Positions 20,839 to 34,200 of a stretch of DNA of 64,000 bases are shown here, piece after piece. The stretch is from Undaria pinnatifida (Eukaryota; Sar; Phaeophyceae; Laminariales; Alariaceae). Under the pieces are notes generated by a model that was given only the letters and a program-made list of their open reading frames with translations, did no database searches and was not told the DNA's origin. Every line of letters starts with the position of its first letter. The stretch's first letter is position 1. The stretch spans positions 3,581,128 through 3,645,127 of the forward strand of contig JABAKD010000013.1 of the NCBI GenBank assembly GCA_012845835.1. Reading direction: 5' to 3'. The position numbers and the translations under genes were made by a program.

Positions 20839-21903
20839 TCACCGGAAAACAGCTCGTACCGGCATCGACGCTAACGGAGACGATGGGGGCGGGTGCATAG
20901 CGCGCGAAGCGGTCCCAGGCGCGTGTATCGGGCTAGTAGGCCTAGACCCCCCCTCCGATCTCCTCATGCCTCTCCAGCCCCCTCGTCCCTGCTGCTGAGG
21001 CTGCTGCGCAGCCGCAGCAGCCGCTCCGCTGCTACCCCCACCCCCCGTGGCGGCAGTATCCGAGTCCTGGAACGACGCTACCCCCTTGCTCGACCGGATT
21101 GACCAGAACCGTCGCGATTGCGTTTTCGGGGGCGGCGCCTGCTGCTGCCTCCTCTCCCCCTCTCCTCCGCCACCACCACTACCCGCTGCCGCCCCCCTGA
21201 CCGGTCTGTGCTGGGGGGGAAGCGCCGCCCCCGTGGACTGCCGCCGTTGCCACTGCTGAGTCTGCTGCTGCTGCTGTTGCTGCTGCTGAGTCACCGTTAC
21301 CGTAGCCTCTGGCGGCCCACCCGGCTGTCGCGGCACACCCCCCCCAGGCCGTCGACCCCACCGCGAGCCACTCCCATCTCCTGGTCGGTCCGCTGCTTCC
21401 ATTCCCGTCCCAGGCTGCATCTGTGGCGCTGCAGCCCCTACCCCCCCTCTCCCGTGCACCTGCATCAGCCTCTCCCCCGGGGACGAAGTGAATGCGTTCC
21501 CGGGAGTTCCCTGGGGGGAGGGGCGGCTTGCCACCGACCCCCGCAAGCTGCCCCAGCCCCGCAGGGTGCCCCCTCCGCCAACGCCCTGCCGCGACGACGC
21601 CACGGGCTGCCGCTGGTCACCGAGAGCAGCAGCCTCGGCCGCCTCGTGGCGTCCGCCTCGGGGGGGTCGTCGCGGGGTGGCCTCCCTCGCTCCTCGCGGC
21701 TGCCAGACCTGCTCCATGCCTACCTCCTCCTCCTCCTCCTCCTCCTTCTCGTCCTCCTCGTCATTCTCCTCAACGCTCCCCCCCGCATACGACCTCACCG
21801 CCATCCCCACCCCCCTAAACTCCGCCGTCTCGTCGATGGGGTTTGGCCGCGTTCTCACGGGATGGGAAAATCTACTACGCCCAAAATCCCCCCCCATCCC
21901 CCC
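20839..21903 (-). CDS. GC-rich open frame, possible C-terminal extension of the AhpC/TSA-like gene
   Basis: A minus-strand frame of about 352 codons runs from just after a TAG at 21904 to a stop at 20839. It has an acidic run early (EENDEEDEKEEEEEEE), a poly-Q stretch with TQQWQRRQ near residue 215, Gly- and Ala-rich linkers, a second Gln cluster and the end PVRAVFR. It lies immediately downstream of exon 4 on the same strand but in another frame, so joining needs an intron or a length error in a G-run. The possible donor CGAG-GTGGGG near 21988 and acceptor GTTAG at 21904 are both weak. The plus strand is also open for 388 codons here, so GC content alone could explain the frame. Confidence 0.35.
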   Translation of the reverse strand, partial: GGMGGDFGRSRFSHPVRTRPNPIDETAEFRGVGMAVRSYAGGSVEENDEEDEKEEEEEEEVGMEQVWQPRGAREATPRRPPRGGRHEAAEAAALGDQRQPVASSRQGVGGGGTLRGWGSLRGSVASRPSPQGTPGNAFTSSPGERLMQVHGRGGVGAAAPQMQPGTGMEAADRPGDGSGSRWGRRPGGGVPRQPGGPPEATVTVTQQQQQQQQQTQQWQRRQSTGAALPPQHRPVRGAAAGSGGGGGEGERRQQQAPPPKTQSRRFWSIRSSKGVASFQDSDTAATGGGGSSGAAAAAAQQPQQQGRGGWRGMRRSEGGSRPTSPIHAPGTASRAMHPPPSSPLASMPVRAVFR

Positions 21904-22217
21904 CTAACATCGCCTGCTACAACTCGAGACCCTGATCCCGAGGAGCGAGCGGGCGCGCGCGCGCTAGGATCTCTCTGGAGACCCCCACCTCGCCCCCCCG
22001 CTCCCCCCAGTGTTGCCGACGAGTCGAGGGACGTGTGGCGCGATCCATTGGGGGAGGTCCTTCTGCCCGCGTCCAACGGTAAGGACGGGGTGGGGTTAGA
22101 GTGTTGCTGCCGCTGCTGCTGCGGCTGCTGCTGCTGCTGCTGCTGCCGCTCGGATTTGTTGGTGAAGGCGTTGAGGATGGTGGTCCACGCATCGCTGTGT
22201 CGGAGCGATCCGATCGT
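21855..22217 (-). CDS. AhpC/TSA-like gene, exon 4 (last certain exon)
   Basis: Begins after a long C-rich tract ending CTCCTCCAG, in phase 0. TIGSLRHSDAWTTILNAF probably closes the domain as a final helix. A Gln-rich tail (Q7-P-Q3-R-QQ) and Ser/Gly/Arg-rich sequence follow, to a TGA at 21857-21855. The poly-Q is a CAG repeat and probably length-variable. The last 30 or so residues cross G-runs, so the stop may not be the true end; see the frame at 20839-21903. Confidence 0.72.
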   Translation of the reverse strand, partial: TIGSLRHSDAWTTILNAFTNKSERQQQQQQQPQQQRQQHSNPTPSLPLDAGRRTSPNGSRHTSLDSSATLGGAGGRGGGLQRDPSARAPARSSGSGSRVVAGDVRGGWGGILGVVDFPIP

Positions 22218-25200
22218 CTGGAGGAGGGTGGGGTGTGGAGGAGGGGGGGGGGGGTACGCTGGTTGTGGATGGATGGGTGGATAGACGAGTAGATAGGTTT
22301 GCATTCAAAATGAGTACAGCAGCTACACGTAGGTTTTCACGGCAGCTCTAGCAGCTCAAGGGAACAGACCACGAGAGGATACGACGGGGCAGAATACGCC
22401 AAGCCAAGCCAAGCCAAGCCAAGCCAAGCCAGACGAGACGAGACGAGACGAGACGAGACGAGACGAGACGAGACGAGACGAGACGAGACGAGACAAAACA
22501 AGACAAGACAAGACAAGACAAGACAAGACAAGACAAGACAAGACAAGACAAGACAAGACAAGACAAGACAAGACAAGACAAGACCGGGCGTACCTGCCAC
22601 CTATCCCATTTGTAAAGCACGGACGTCTGATCCTGCGCATCGTCGGCAGCCACCGCTAGCACGCAGGGCTGCGCCATGCCGTGGGGGTAGGCATCCGTGA
22701 CAATATCATTCAGGCAAACCGTGCACCCCATATTGAACCTGGAGAAGTACAGAGAAAAAAACAAGAGAGGGGGGGGGGTGTGGCGAAAACGAGGGGGGGG
22801 GGAGAGAGAGAGAGAAAAGCGAGAGACAGGTGGTGGAAGAGAAAGGGGCGGGGAGCGAGGGGACGGGTGAGGGCGGGAAGAGGGGGCGGGATCGAGGAGG
22901 GTGTTTGTGCGTTAGACCAGCTATACCGAGACAAACTCGCTTCAGAATCGTTCAAGACAAGCAAAAACACACACACACAAAAAAAAAAACACATCTCAGA
23001 GGATCTGAGAAGCATATATACATAAGTCTGTACCTCAAACAATACGATATATTAATACCACCGCTGTCTCTGTACCTGCTACCTGATACAACACTACTAT
23101 GTCAATATTAATCACACCCGGTGGTATGATACGATATGGCATAAGACAAACACACCCCGTAACAGGCCCGTTCGAAGTATCACACGCAGCTTGCAAAGCT
23201 GAGTTTTGACCAACTCATTTTTTGGTCGACCTCACGAGCTGAGCGTATTTCGTCATTTCTTTTTGAATACAACCAAGTATTCATACGTCGTAAGTGTATA
23301 TTATATTATTATAAGAAGATAATATATACAGAACACCAACAGGTACATACATCATACCAGGTATTATATGCTTCGTGACCCCGGACCCGAGTTACGTCTA
23401 CTCGTATTTACAGTAATATTATTGTAAGGACATCAGCCGTGGGTTCGACGAATTTCGGGTCAATACTCATCTTTGCAAGCTGCGTTGGTGGTACTCGTAA
23501 TATACTACTTGTATACTCGTATGGGTGAGTTTTTTCAATGGGAGGGTACACATTATTTTGTTGGAAAAAAAATATATACTTCGAAGTACATATACTATAT
23601 CGTATATATCATGTTTTTCTCCACTTGTAAATGGTTGGTGTTGGTATCTACAAAAAAAATGTACGTGGAGAAGGAGAAGGAGAACAAAACGTGCGAAGAC
23701 AAATCGTATACGTATGGCCATGAGCAAAACAAAAAAAAAACTTAAAGTACGTATACACAACATGTATCAACACATTGTGGAATAACGGACGGGACAACTT
23801 CGGCATTTTGCGACGATGACAGATACGATAACATATGATGAATACTCGTAATTGTACCGTCCCTCCTGGAATCCGTACACAGCAGTACAGCCAGGTCGCT
23901 GCTGTTTCCAACCATACACCAGCATGTCACGACCTGCCACATATTACCCGAACACAATTTCTGCGCATATTACAGCAGACGCACGTCGCTCGTATTGTTG
24001 GTGTCTGGTGTGCTGGCTTGCATTTTCTAGTTTATTTCCCGCGTGTGGCGCTCATTGCGGTTGCATTGCCTGGCCAGATCATCTTGCAGTATTTGCAACG
24101 TCAAGTGTTGTATATCTGTCTCGTAGTGTTGTGCTCACAAAGGTCGTCTCTACCAGGTACATATCAAACATGTCAGGAGACGGCATTTTTGGCCCCCTTG
24201 ACCGATCTGGCAGCAATTTTCCAATAACTTACCTTGACTGACGGCAAACTACTAGGTTTTAAACTGGAACGATCGGTTTTACTCCTTTGACCGCTGGACG
24301 TTTTCCCTGGACTGACCGTCTCCTTATTAAACTGATACCAGGTATTCCCAGGCATGTAACATACCAGCATAATCAATCTTCGATACACATGAGGCACCAG
24401 CACGCACACCGGTTGTGCTGGATGTATGATACATGACTGGAAAGACCAGCGTAATGTGCTGGATGTACGACTAGCGCATACCGGTGCGGAAATACGCAGG
24501 AAATATTATTAATATTAATAGTGCAATGAGAATACACACACGTTGTTAGAGCTAGACAGACACACATCGCTGAAAAAAAATAAAAACAGAATAAAACAGG
24601 TCAACAGCAGGACTACAACGCAGGAGACACAAAGCAAAAACTACATGCATGACATGTCACACATACCAGCTACTATTAAATCGTACCAGTATAGCATTAA
24701 CAGGAAACCGCGGTTTGACCGCTTGACTGACCGCGACTCCAGACCAACAACAGCACATTAACGTCAAAACAAGCCTTGCAAGCCTTGATGCGTCCACAAC
24801 AACCGGTCTCCCATCTTCACAAGATGGCATCTGGGCACAGCAAGGCACCGCCAAACTAACCGCCCCCTATGCTACTCTCAGTATATTGAGGTCAAACAAG
24901 GCCTTGACGTGCCGAAAATGACCTGTCTCTCAAAGATTTCAGGAGACAGTCAGTCACGAGAAAGCGTCTAGCGGTCAAGGGTGTCCAACCGACTGTTCGA
25001 CACTAAAACCTAGTACTTTGGCGTCAAGGTTGTCAAGGGGTCAACGTGCCGTCCCCTTACATCTTTGCTGTCTTTGGTCCATACGTGTGTGCTCCTCACA
25101 TGAAAACTGATATTTCCACGTACTCTACTAAAATCAGGGCTGCATTATTTCTTGCGTTGCTGTTGCAATTAGTCTCGTGCGCTGGCTTTTGGACATGTTT

Positions 25201-28200
25201 TTGCCCTGGTGTTCATTGCGGTCAGCACTGCATGGCCAAATCACCTTGCTGTATTTGCAATGGATCTCTCTCTGCTTTGTAGTTCGTGACCACAGGCACG
25301 GTTGTTGTGCTGGGCGTAGATGGGTGGAAATTATCAGTTAAATGTGAACAACACAGGCAGTAGTGAACGCATACCATCAAGTACTTGCCAGGCAAGGCAA
25401 CGCAACGCAAGGAACGTAAAAGCAAGGCACTGTTAGCGTGGCGTGGCGGGTCTTCCGATGACGAGATCGGTCTGGTCTCGCAAGACGCGAGGAACGTCAG
25501 AACGCGGAACGGCGCGCGGAACAACAAACACAAAACTGGTTGGTATCAATAGGCGGTGGGCAAACCGCACCGGCGGCGTGTTCCGAAAACAACGGTTGCT
25601 TGGCCTGTGTTGTCGGCTGCTGCGCGTGTGAACGCCGTCATTGGACGACATGTTAACACGTACCAGGCATCGCACGGTATGATCTATAACACTATCAACA
25701 GCCAAGAAAATAACGCCGCCCCAACGAAGTAGTGGCCCCCGTCGAGCTGACGGAAACCGGGTTCTATCATACCACCGAAAAAATTATGCACACTCCCAAG
25801 GGTGTATCATAAACCATATCTCCCTACCAAACGTATCGTATTTAATATACACACCTTGACCCCACCCCCTTTATCACTTTCGGGCTAGGTTAGGGCTCAG
25901 GCTGCTGGTCGGGTCGGTTGTACAGAAGCCATGCACCCTACCCAACGTATTTTACTTAGACACATCCTGAGGTACGCGCTACGATAGAGGTTATACCTTT
26001 GTTTGGCGAAAAATTTTCTGCATGACGGGGCTCCTTAACCCTTTTACAACTGGAAACCCGTTTTTTTGGGGGGGAGGGACAAAATTACTTCGATTTAGTA
26101 TAGGGAGGGGTTCGGGGGCTCTTAACCCCTTTACAACTGGAAACCCGTTTTTGGGGACAAAATTACTTGGATTTAGTATAGGGAGGGGTTCGGGGGCTCT
26201 AAAGGGGTCAACCCCAAAATCGTCGGAAAAAATCACCATTTAAGAAAATAACATGATTCTCGATGTATGTACACGTATACGTACACCGAGGCCACGGGAT
26301 TTTTCATCCGGTCAGCAGTTTTGTTTTTCTCCAGCCATCACTTTTTTTCGGTTAGGAAGGACATGTGTATTTATCATGTCCTTCCTAACCGAACAAAGTG
26401 ATGGCTGGAGAAAAAGCAAAAAGTGGTGCACCTCTCTGTCGTAGCAGACGTCCAATACACGATCAATCAAAGCCGAACATGCAGTACCTGGTACAGCACT
26501 ATTGTGCACCTCTCTGTCGTAGCCCATATCCAAGACACAACTCATCAAAGCCGAACAAGCAGTACCTGGTACAGCACTATAGAGGGAGTCCCCCAGTAAC
26601 GCGGTGGTGTGCGAGAGCAATGTGACCGCCTTGTTGGGGGAAGCCTTCTTCTGCCGGGGTATGAGTACTGTAGTTCAATTCCCCAGTGGCGCCAAGCGAT
26701 TTTGACCGCCTTGTAACGGGATACCGCCTTGCTAGCCTTTACTCAGACCGCCTTATCGGGGGACCCCGTCTAATCGAGAAGGGTAACGCCTCCCACGAGT
26801 TGAGCTGGAGAGCAAAAGCGTCCATAAAAGAAAAAGGACGGCCACGCACGGCGCTTTTGAGAAGTAGTGCGAAGAGAGGTCCTTTTTATTGCACACAAAA
26901 AACAAAGATCCAAGCATACATGACACGCGTAGGATAGAGCAGTTCTGTGAGTGGTACGTACATAAACATGGTATTAACATATCATTTTCATTGTTGAAAA
27001 AAATATATACGTATATACAACGCAAGAAACTTCTTGACAACGCTGTAAAAACATCATACACCGCGAGTGGCAAAAAACGATGCACGCACAAGCAAAAAAA
27101 AAACTTACAGCGCATCCCCCGATTCCCTCAAGGGGAACCCTCCAAGAACGTTTGGTGTCGCTCATGACCTATACCTGCAACGGTTCAAGCGCCGTCACAA
27201 CATCGCCAAATAACGCGGTTATCCTATTATATTGCACACAAAAACACACCGCTCGCCCACCGTTGTCGTGCGGCTGGAACGAGCAGCGCAGACATTGCGG
27301 ACCATTAATCCTGGCGCAAAGAAAAATAGCAGAAGATCGTCTTCGCTACGTGCCGTTGCCTTTTACTGACCCCGTCCCGCTACCTGGACCTGGCATAATA
27401 CAACGTATACCTACATATAATAGGGTTGGGCCTCTTAAGGTGATCGTATAGCTCTCGCTGGGAACTCGCGCAGCAGGGTATTCGTACTTTGCAACTGCCG
27501 CCAGCGTGTGCTCTTTGATCAAAATAGTTTGTGGAATTGCAGCGAACAGATGGGTCAAGGCAAGGCCGGCGGACGTAGGATAGGCTTCAGGAAACTCCAA
27601 CGGCGTCCCTACGTTTCGCGGCGCACAAAAAACGAGCAAATCGCAGAACAAAGTCACACAGAACGCAGTCACTGTAGTAGCTAAACCTAGTTCAACCTCA
27701 AACGGGGGCGCGAGAGGGCAGAACCGACAACGCCCCCTTTCCAATTAACGCACGAACCACCATATTCCGTGGAGAAAAAACGCGAAAAGATGCTGCTTGA
27801 TTCTGGCGGCGACACGCGTAACACGTCATCGTGATCGATCATGCATTCCACATCATTACACATACCACATAGCATGTCACGTACAAAAAGCTGCTGCCGG
27901 TTTTGGCGGTGACAATTAATTTTTATATATATATATGTGTATGTATACACGTCATCGTGATCAATCGCGAATAAGGAAATCTACGTGCCGCATATCACGG
28001 TGTGTACTATCGCCAGAGACGTTAACATCATACCCCTCAGGTATACCAGGTACCTGTGACCACAGAGCTTGTCTCTCTTGGAGGTATCGGCACGGACACC
28101 GGTTGTACTGGATGCGGATGGATACAAAGCCAGTCTTAATGCGAAGAAAACACACTGTTTCACGCTCTTGTATTCATTTGTTTCTTCGGCCGATATACCG

Positions 28201-31200
28201 CGGCCTCACAAGGGCTATACAGCAGCACCACAGTCTACTACCGTACACAGTGTGGGCGTTATGCACATTGCACCGACATTTTTCACCCAGCAGTGTCCGT
28301 GCCGATGCCTCCTAGAGAGACGACCTCTGCGGTCACGAACCACGAGACAAGAGACACACACCGCAAAAGGAGCAAGGTGATGATTTGCCCGAGCAACGAA
28401 CGGTAACGAACCCGCACGCAAAAACGACGCAAGCCAGCACACCAGACCATTTGCAACAAAAAGGATAATATCAATCCGGTCGATATCACAAAAACGCCAT
28501 ATCAGCAGGGTCGGATCACAAAAACGCCATATCAGACATATCAGAGGGGGCTCCCCAATAGGACCGTCTGAGTAAAAGGCGGTATCCCGATACAAGGCCG
28601 TCAAAGTTGCTTGGCGTGTCTCGGGAACTGCCCTCGTAACCTGCAAAGAACACGGCGGCTTCCCCGAGCAAGGCGGTCATAGTGCTCTAGGCATGCCACC
28701 GCCTACCTGGTATACGGTTAGAGACAGCTGTTTGACCCCTTGGCTAACCGCCCCCTCGCCACAACACCAGCATAATAATAATAGTAAAAAAACTCTTCGA
28801 CGCGCCCAAAATGATCATCGATATCCCATCAACAGAAATACCAAACCCCTAGTTCGACCTTCAGGGGGGGGGCACGGGAACACAAAAGACGATGCTTACC
28901 GCTTCGCACAGAGTCGCCTCTTGGCTTTTCAGAAGGAACAAGGGACCACAATATATACTTCGAAGTATAACCATTACAGCATCGGCCACTGCTTGCTCGC
29001 CTTGCTTGGCTGGTGGCAATTTCCATCAAAACTATTTCAAATACGTCAGCTGTGCGTTCGGTCAACGTACAGGTGGATACTGCGTGATACCCCGATCCCG
29101 TGGATATACAGATCCATTCCTCTTTCAAGATACGGGCCAATGGCTTTGTGGATGCTGCAGGGGTCAACAGCACGACCACTTCATCATGAGCGATACAACT
29201 CGAAACCCAACAGCCACGCCACACCAACATCGCAATGGAGCTGCAGGTGCGACCCTCGCAGTAGCATGATGCCATCTTGCACTGCCGCGTCGCGCGCTCG
29301 CACTTCTCATAGCATGTCATAGGCTTTTTCACCCAGACAGGGCGACAAAACAGAGTGCAAACGCGTGGCCCTAAACAAAGGGCAAACGCGAGGACCTCTA
29401 TGGTGAGAGCGCGCGGCGTACAAGCAGTATCACAAGATGCAGCGCCCTTGTCATGAAATCCCTGATGTTCAAGTTCAAATACCCCATCCATTATACCCTG
29501 CCTCAAAATCGCCCGTCTGCCGTTGCTTGGTACGGCCTAAAAGCTAGAATTCGTCGCTATTTTTTTCCCGACACATGTTCGATCCGAAGTCTTTCCCAAA
29601 GTGGAGTACAACGTTTTTACCTTTCGCCGCTAAGACATAAATTTCTACTCAAATTCCAACCAGTTTTCCCTCAAACAGCATGCACCCTGTTCAAGAAACG
29701 TTATTAGCCAATTCCCGCAGGGCTTAACCCATTTTCAACTCCTGGTGTGTTGTCCTAGTCTAACTCCAAGTGATTTGTCCCCCATGGCGGGAATGCAGTG
29801 CGGTTAAGGGGGAAATTCGTGTCGGAAAAAAAGTAAGGACTGCGGCAGAGACTTCAGGCGGGAAAAAAAAATTGCCGCGTTAAGAAAAAAAACATAACCA
29901 TGGCGGCATCTCGGCCACACGAACCTAGCTAGCAGCCCGCGCTTGCTCGAGCAGGTGACACGTCTGAACCGCAACATCACGACATGTGTACAGATGTGAC
30001 ACATACATACGACACGCGCGCGATACGACGGTGCTTGTACCGCCACTACTACTGTTGGCACTCTCCTTCAAAGAAACCTTGCACCACAAGTCGGACTGAT
30101 AACCGACTCCTACCTGACCATCCAGATCTTCGAAGGGAAAGATCTGCGCGGTTCAGCTCATGTTGACTGCCGCCCGGGAGCCGTGCAATCTAAAAAGGCT
30201 ACTGCTGTAAAGGGTTCTTCCTCAGGGGCTCTTTTAGCATTGCATCGGGGTCACTCGCGGGAGTGACTCCCCTTTTCCTGGGCCACCAAAACAGTGACCT
30301 TTGGTTCACGCTGTTTGTAGTTCGCTCTGCGAAAACCGCCATATGAATGTCGGAAAGGTTAGCTACGCCGCGCCAAACGTGTCCTGACTATTTATTGCTG
30401 TAAATCGAATTTCAGGGTCACTCGGGCATGCATGGTATGGTATGGTATGGTATGGTATGGTATGGTATGGTACGGTATGTGGCTCAAACCCAGTAGTAGC
30501 GAAAGGAGGGGGGTATGATAAGAGCACGATATTACAATACCGTATGTAGCCAAGGTCAGCACACGTTTCCTGGGTTCAGACTGTATTAACACTCCACACA
30601 TGCAGATCCTGCAGAACGCCGGATCTACTGCTGTAGATCATCTACATCGTGATCCGTCTACTGCTGTACGAGATATCTAGGTCGTGATCTGTTCCATGTG
30701 TGGAAGTTTTTTACCACGACCGCACGTGTCGCTTTCAGGGTCGCTACACCCTGGGTTGCGAAAAAAAATGGAACACCATTGTACATACGTACATAAATGT
30801 CACAAGTATTTTTTCGCCACCTCTAGGTACTTATGAAAACGTGGTGTACACGTATCTGGAACAAAAAATGAACAGAAGCATCGAGCTATCATATCAATAG
30901 ATAAAAACGTTGGCGTATATAAAATCCGAACGCGAAAAAAAATGAAAAATCCAACTAGACGGACACGAACAAAAACACCCCGACCTTACGAACAGCTCCG
31001 CGGCGCGGTGAGCGGTCGCCGATAGACTGCTTGTGGTCTCCCAGCTCGACAGCGCATGACAGGACCTGAACAAATAAACTCTTTCCGTGCTATGTAGGTA
31101 GCAGGGTACATAATACTATGTACAAATTTCAAAATCGGAAAGAGCAAAGATCCGGCACACGGAACAAACCAACACTACAGCATCAACACCAACCGTCTAC

Positions 31201-34200
31201 CCGGCACACATGGTAGACACGGCCAACATTTGTCGATATCATATACATGATGGTTGTTGCAGTTGTTGTTGCTGGTGTTCCTGCTGCTGTCGTTGTTGTT
31301 ATCACCATAACTCAACGCCAAAATCAAGTCCGTGGTCACAAGACAAGAGCAACACAGGCTGAACTTAGTAGTAGAAGCGCTTGAGGACACCACGAACAAG
31401 CCACGCGGGCGCATTGCACAAAATCCAACAAGCCACGAGCCACTTTGCTACGATGACGTCATACCGTCAAGCTACGATCCGCAACACCAATGATACAGTC
31501 TGCCCCAAGGCTCGGCGCCTCCACCTACGAACTCCCGGGTTCCAAGCTATTTTACCACCACCACCACTATCCGTCGACCTATATACCGTACAACACGCAT
31601 GCATGATACAACACACACCCTCTGACGAGCTTCCGAGGTCATTGCCTCCAATGTGTGTGCTGGGGGGGGGGGGGAGGTACACGCCACGAAAACGGTCGCA
31701 TTGAAAATATCTCGTCGTCCAGATCTATCCATCAAAGGACGAATCGGAACTCGCACTCCTCCCATTGCCGAGAAAACCGGCTTGGGAATTCGTCCAAGGG
31801 GGACCACGGGCGAGTCATCTTGCGTCTTACAAGGTATCGACAACTACTGTTGCTGCTGCTGCTGCGCTGCCGCTCCGTGACACCAGAGTAGGCAACGATA
31901 GAGATACCCCCTTCCCGAATCTGAATATTCCGAAGGTCTTGCACTTGCTTGTGCTGGTGGTGAAGCTGGTAACGAAGGGGTTCCAGAACCGACCAACGTC
32001 GTGGTGCCGAACGGAAAAACACGTACACTTCGTTCAATAACTTGACATTAAATACTGACTGTACCGCAGCAGGGTATTTAGTCTACACTATCAGGAAATT
32101 CAGGGCCAAAAATATAAATCACGCGCGGACGCGGCTCCACAAAAAAAATCCAGGTGCTACAAGGAGGAGCACGGAAACCGAAACCGGGAGAGAAAAGAAG
32201 ACTTGCCACAATCAATATTTGATATATCATATTATAAAAAAAATGAAATGTTATATTATATACGCGCGAGATATCATATTATGCGCGAATACGGAGATAG
32301 TATGCGAACAATCGAGACGTAAAGTCGTACCGTCGTGGGGAGGGGGGTAGAAAAGCCTGCTTGGAGACCCCGGATCGGAGTTCCGCCTAGGGAGGGACAA
32401 GGGACAAGGAGAAAGAAAAAGCCAGAATAAAACATACGAGATGAGCAAAAAGAAAAATACTACGGACTATATACATAAAATGACGGGGTGAAAGGCTGCG
32501 CTGGCGCTTGGCCTCGCCTCCTATTGATAGTTAAAATGAAGGGGGAGAAACGTTACGCTGACCCTTGGTCTCAACTCAGACTATATAGTCTATTAACAGT
32601 TTCAATGTGTACCGCGCGCCCCTTACGCGTGCGCCCCCGTTTCCGGGGACAAACAACTTGGAATTAGTGTTGGGAAAATACTTGCCCATGGTGAAAAACA
32701 CTCTCCTGCGAATGACAGAACGATGTGTACAGCAGATGCTGTTGCGCGAGCCGAGCCTCTGCCTGCGGTGCGCTCGAGCAGTGGCCCAATTACGCAGAGC
32801 CGCGCAGTCTAGCATCCGTAAACAGATTAGCATCGGAAATGGTTTTCGCCAACTATGCAATGCACCCACCCTCTCGGCTACGCTCCAAGTACAAAAAAAA
32901 CTAAACCCACGCTCTAACCTTGTGGGGTCCATGTATTATTAGAAAAATAAAAATACACTCCTCCAGCTGTGAGTTCGAAGATTTCGTCGAAACTCGTCTT
33001 TGCAAGGTGTGTGTAATACTCCGATCGCGCGTGTTACTGGGTGTGTGTCCTCATTAAGGATATAGGTCGGCAACTCCCCTTGGAACTACAATGTAGCTTG
33101 TACCAGGGTCAACAGGGTGATGGTAATCAATCTGTGCGCGGAAACTATAAAACCCGTTTCTATGTATTGTATTATATCAAACCATGTCATACAGAGACAT
33201 AAAACAATGGTCGTATAGGCGCGTTCTTATCATGGTGCAAGCATGCAGCACACGGCAGGCAGTGCAAGCTGAGCGCGTGTCTTACGGGCACTTGCATTCC
33301 AGTTCGACGGTAAAGCGGTCGTCAGTTAGCCTACAGTAGCAGCCCGGGTTGCTTTCTGTGAAGTATGCTGCGGCAGTCCGCAGTTCTAGGGTCGTTCCCG
33401 ACAAACGCAAAAAAAATCACGAAATGCTGACAAAATGTTACGATTCCCGACATTTTTAAATCATCAAATGTCGAACTAAAAAAAAATAAAACACCGTTTG
33501 TGTCAAGAATCCTCACATCAGTTTTATTACGGAAAATGTCGAAACGATTCAAAGTCCGGTTCCCTGGAAAATATCACCATCTATTTGCGAACATCTCACG
33601 TCTTTTTTGTCACGATTCCTAGATTCCTGATAATATTTTTGGTGTTCGTTAGGAAGGGTTCATATTCGTCACTGCCTCCTCTCAAGCCCGAATTCTACCG
33701 ACTGACAGCACCGAATACCTATCACAGACACCCACGTACATAGATCATGGTAATACAATAAAACGACGCTACAAAAAAAGCGAGAAATCCGCCGACAACG
33801 CGCAGTCAGCGTCAGTACGAGACACAAAACAGGACAGCGGCTAGCCCGCAAATAACATGTCACCAGGAAAGTGCCGCCAGAGAACACGTGAAGCAGTTGG
33901 GTATGAAAACGTTACCACATGATGCGAGATCACGACCTCAACAACAGAGACCACCACAACTGCAGCCGCCGCCGCTGTCCCTGCGCGCGTTACGTAAAAA
34001 CATTTTGTAGTACCGCGGCACCAGGGTAGAAGAATTACACATTCCGTCTACTTAGAATACATTGATGCCGCAAAACACGCAAGAAAACATCACGGCCTGC
34101 TACGAACGTCAAGGAACGACGTTCTCCCATTTTGAGGGGGAGGGGGGTACGCAGAACGAAAACGCTGACTTAGGGTTAGAAGGGACCACTCTTTACTACA

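Noticed and set aside
21118-22284. Plus-strand 388-codon frame
   Set aside because: Opposite to the supported minus-strand exon 4, Pro/Leu/Cys-rich, and open because the DNA is GC-rich.
31676-31832. Open frame ending at a TTACAAG-GTATCG donor-like site on the plus strand
   Set aside because: No acceptor, no motif, opposite to the host gene; probably chance.
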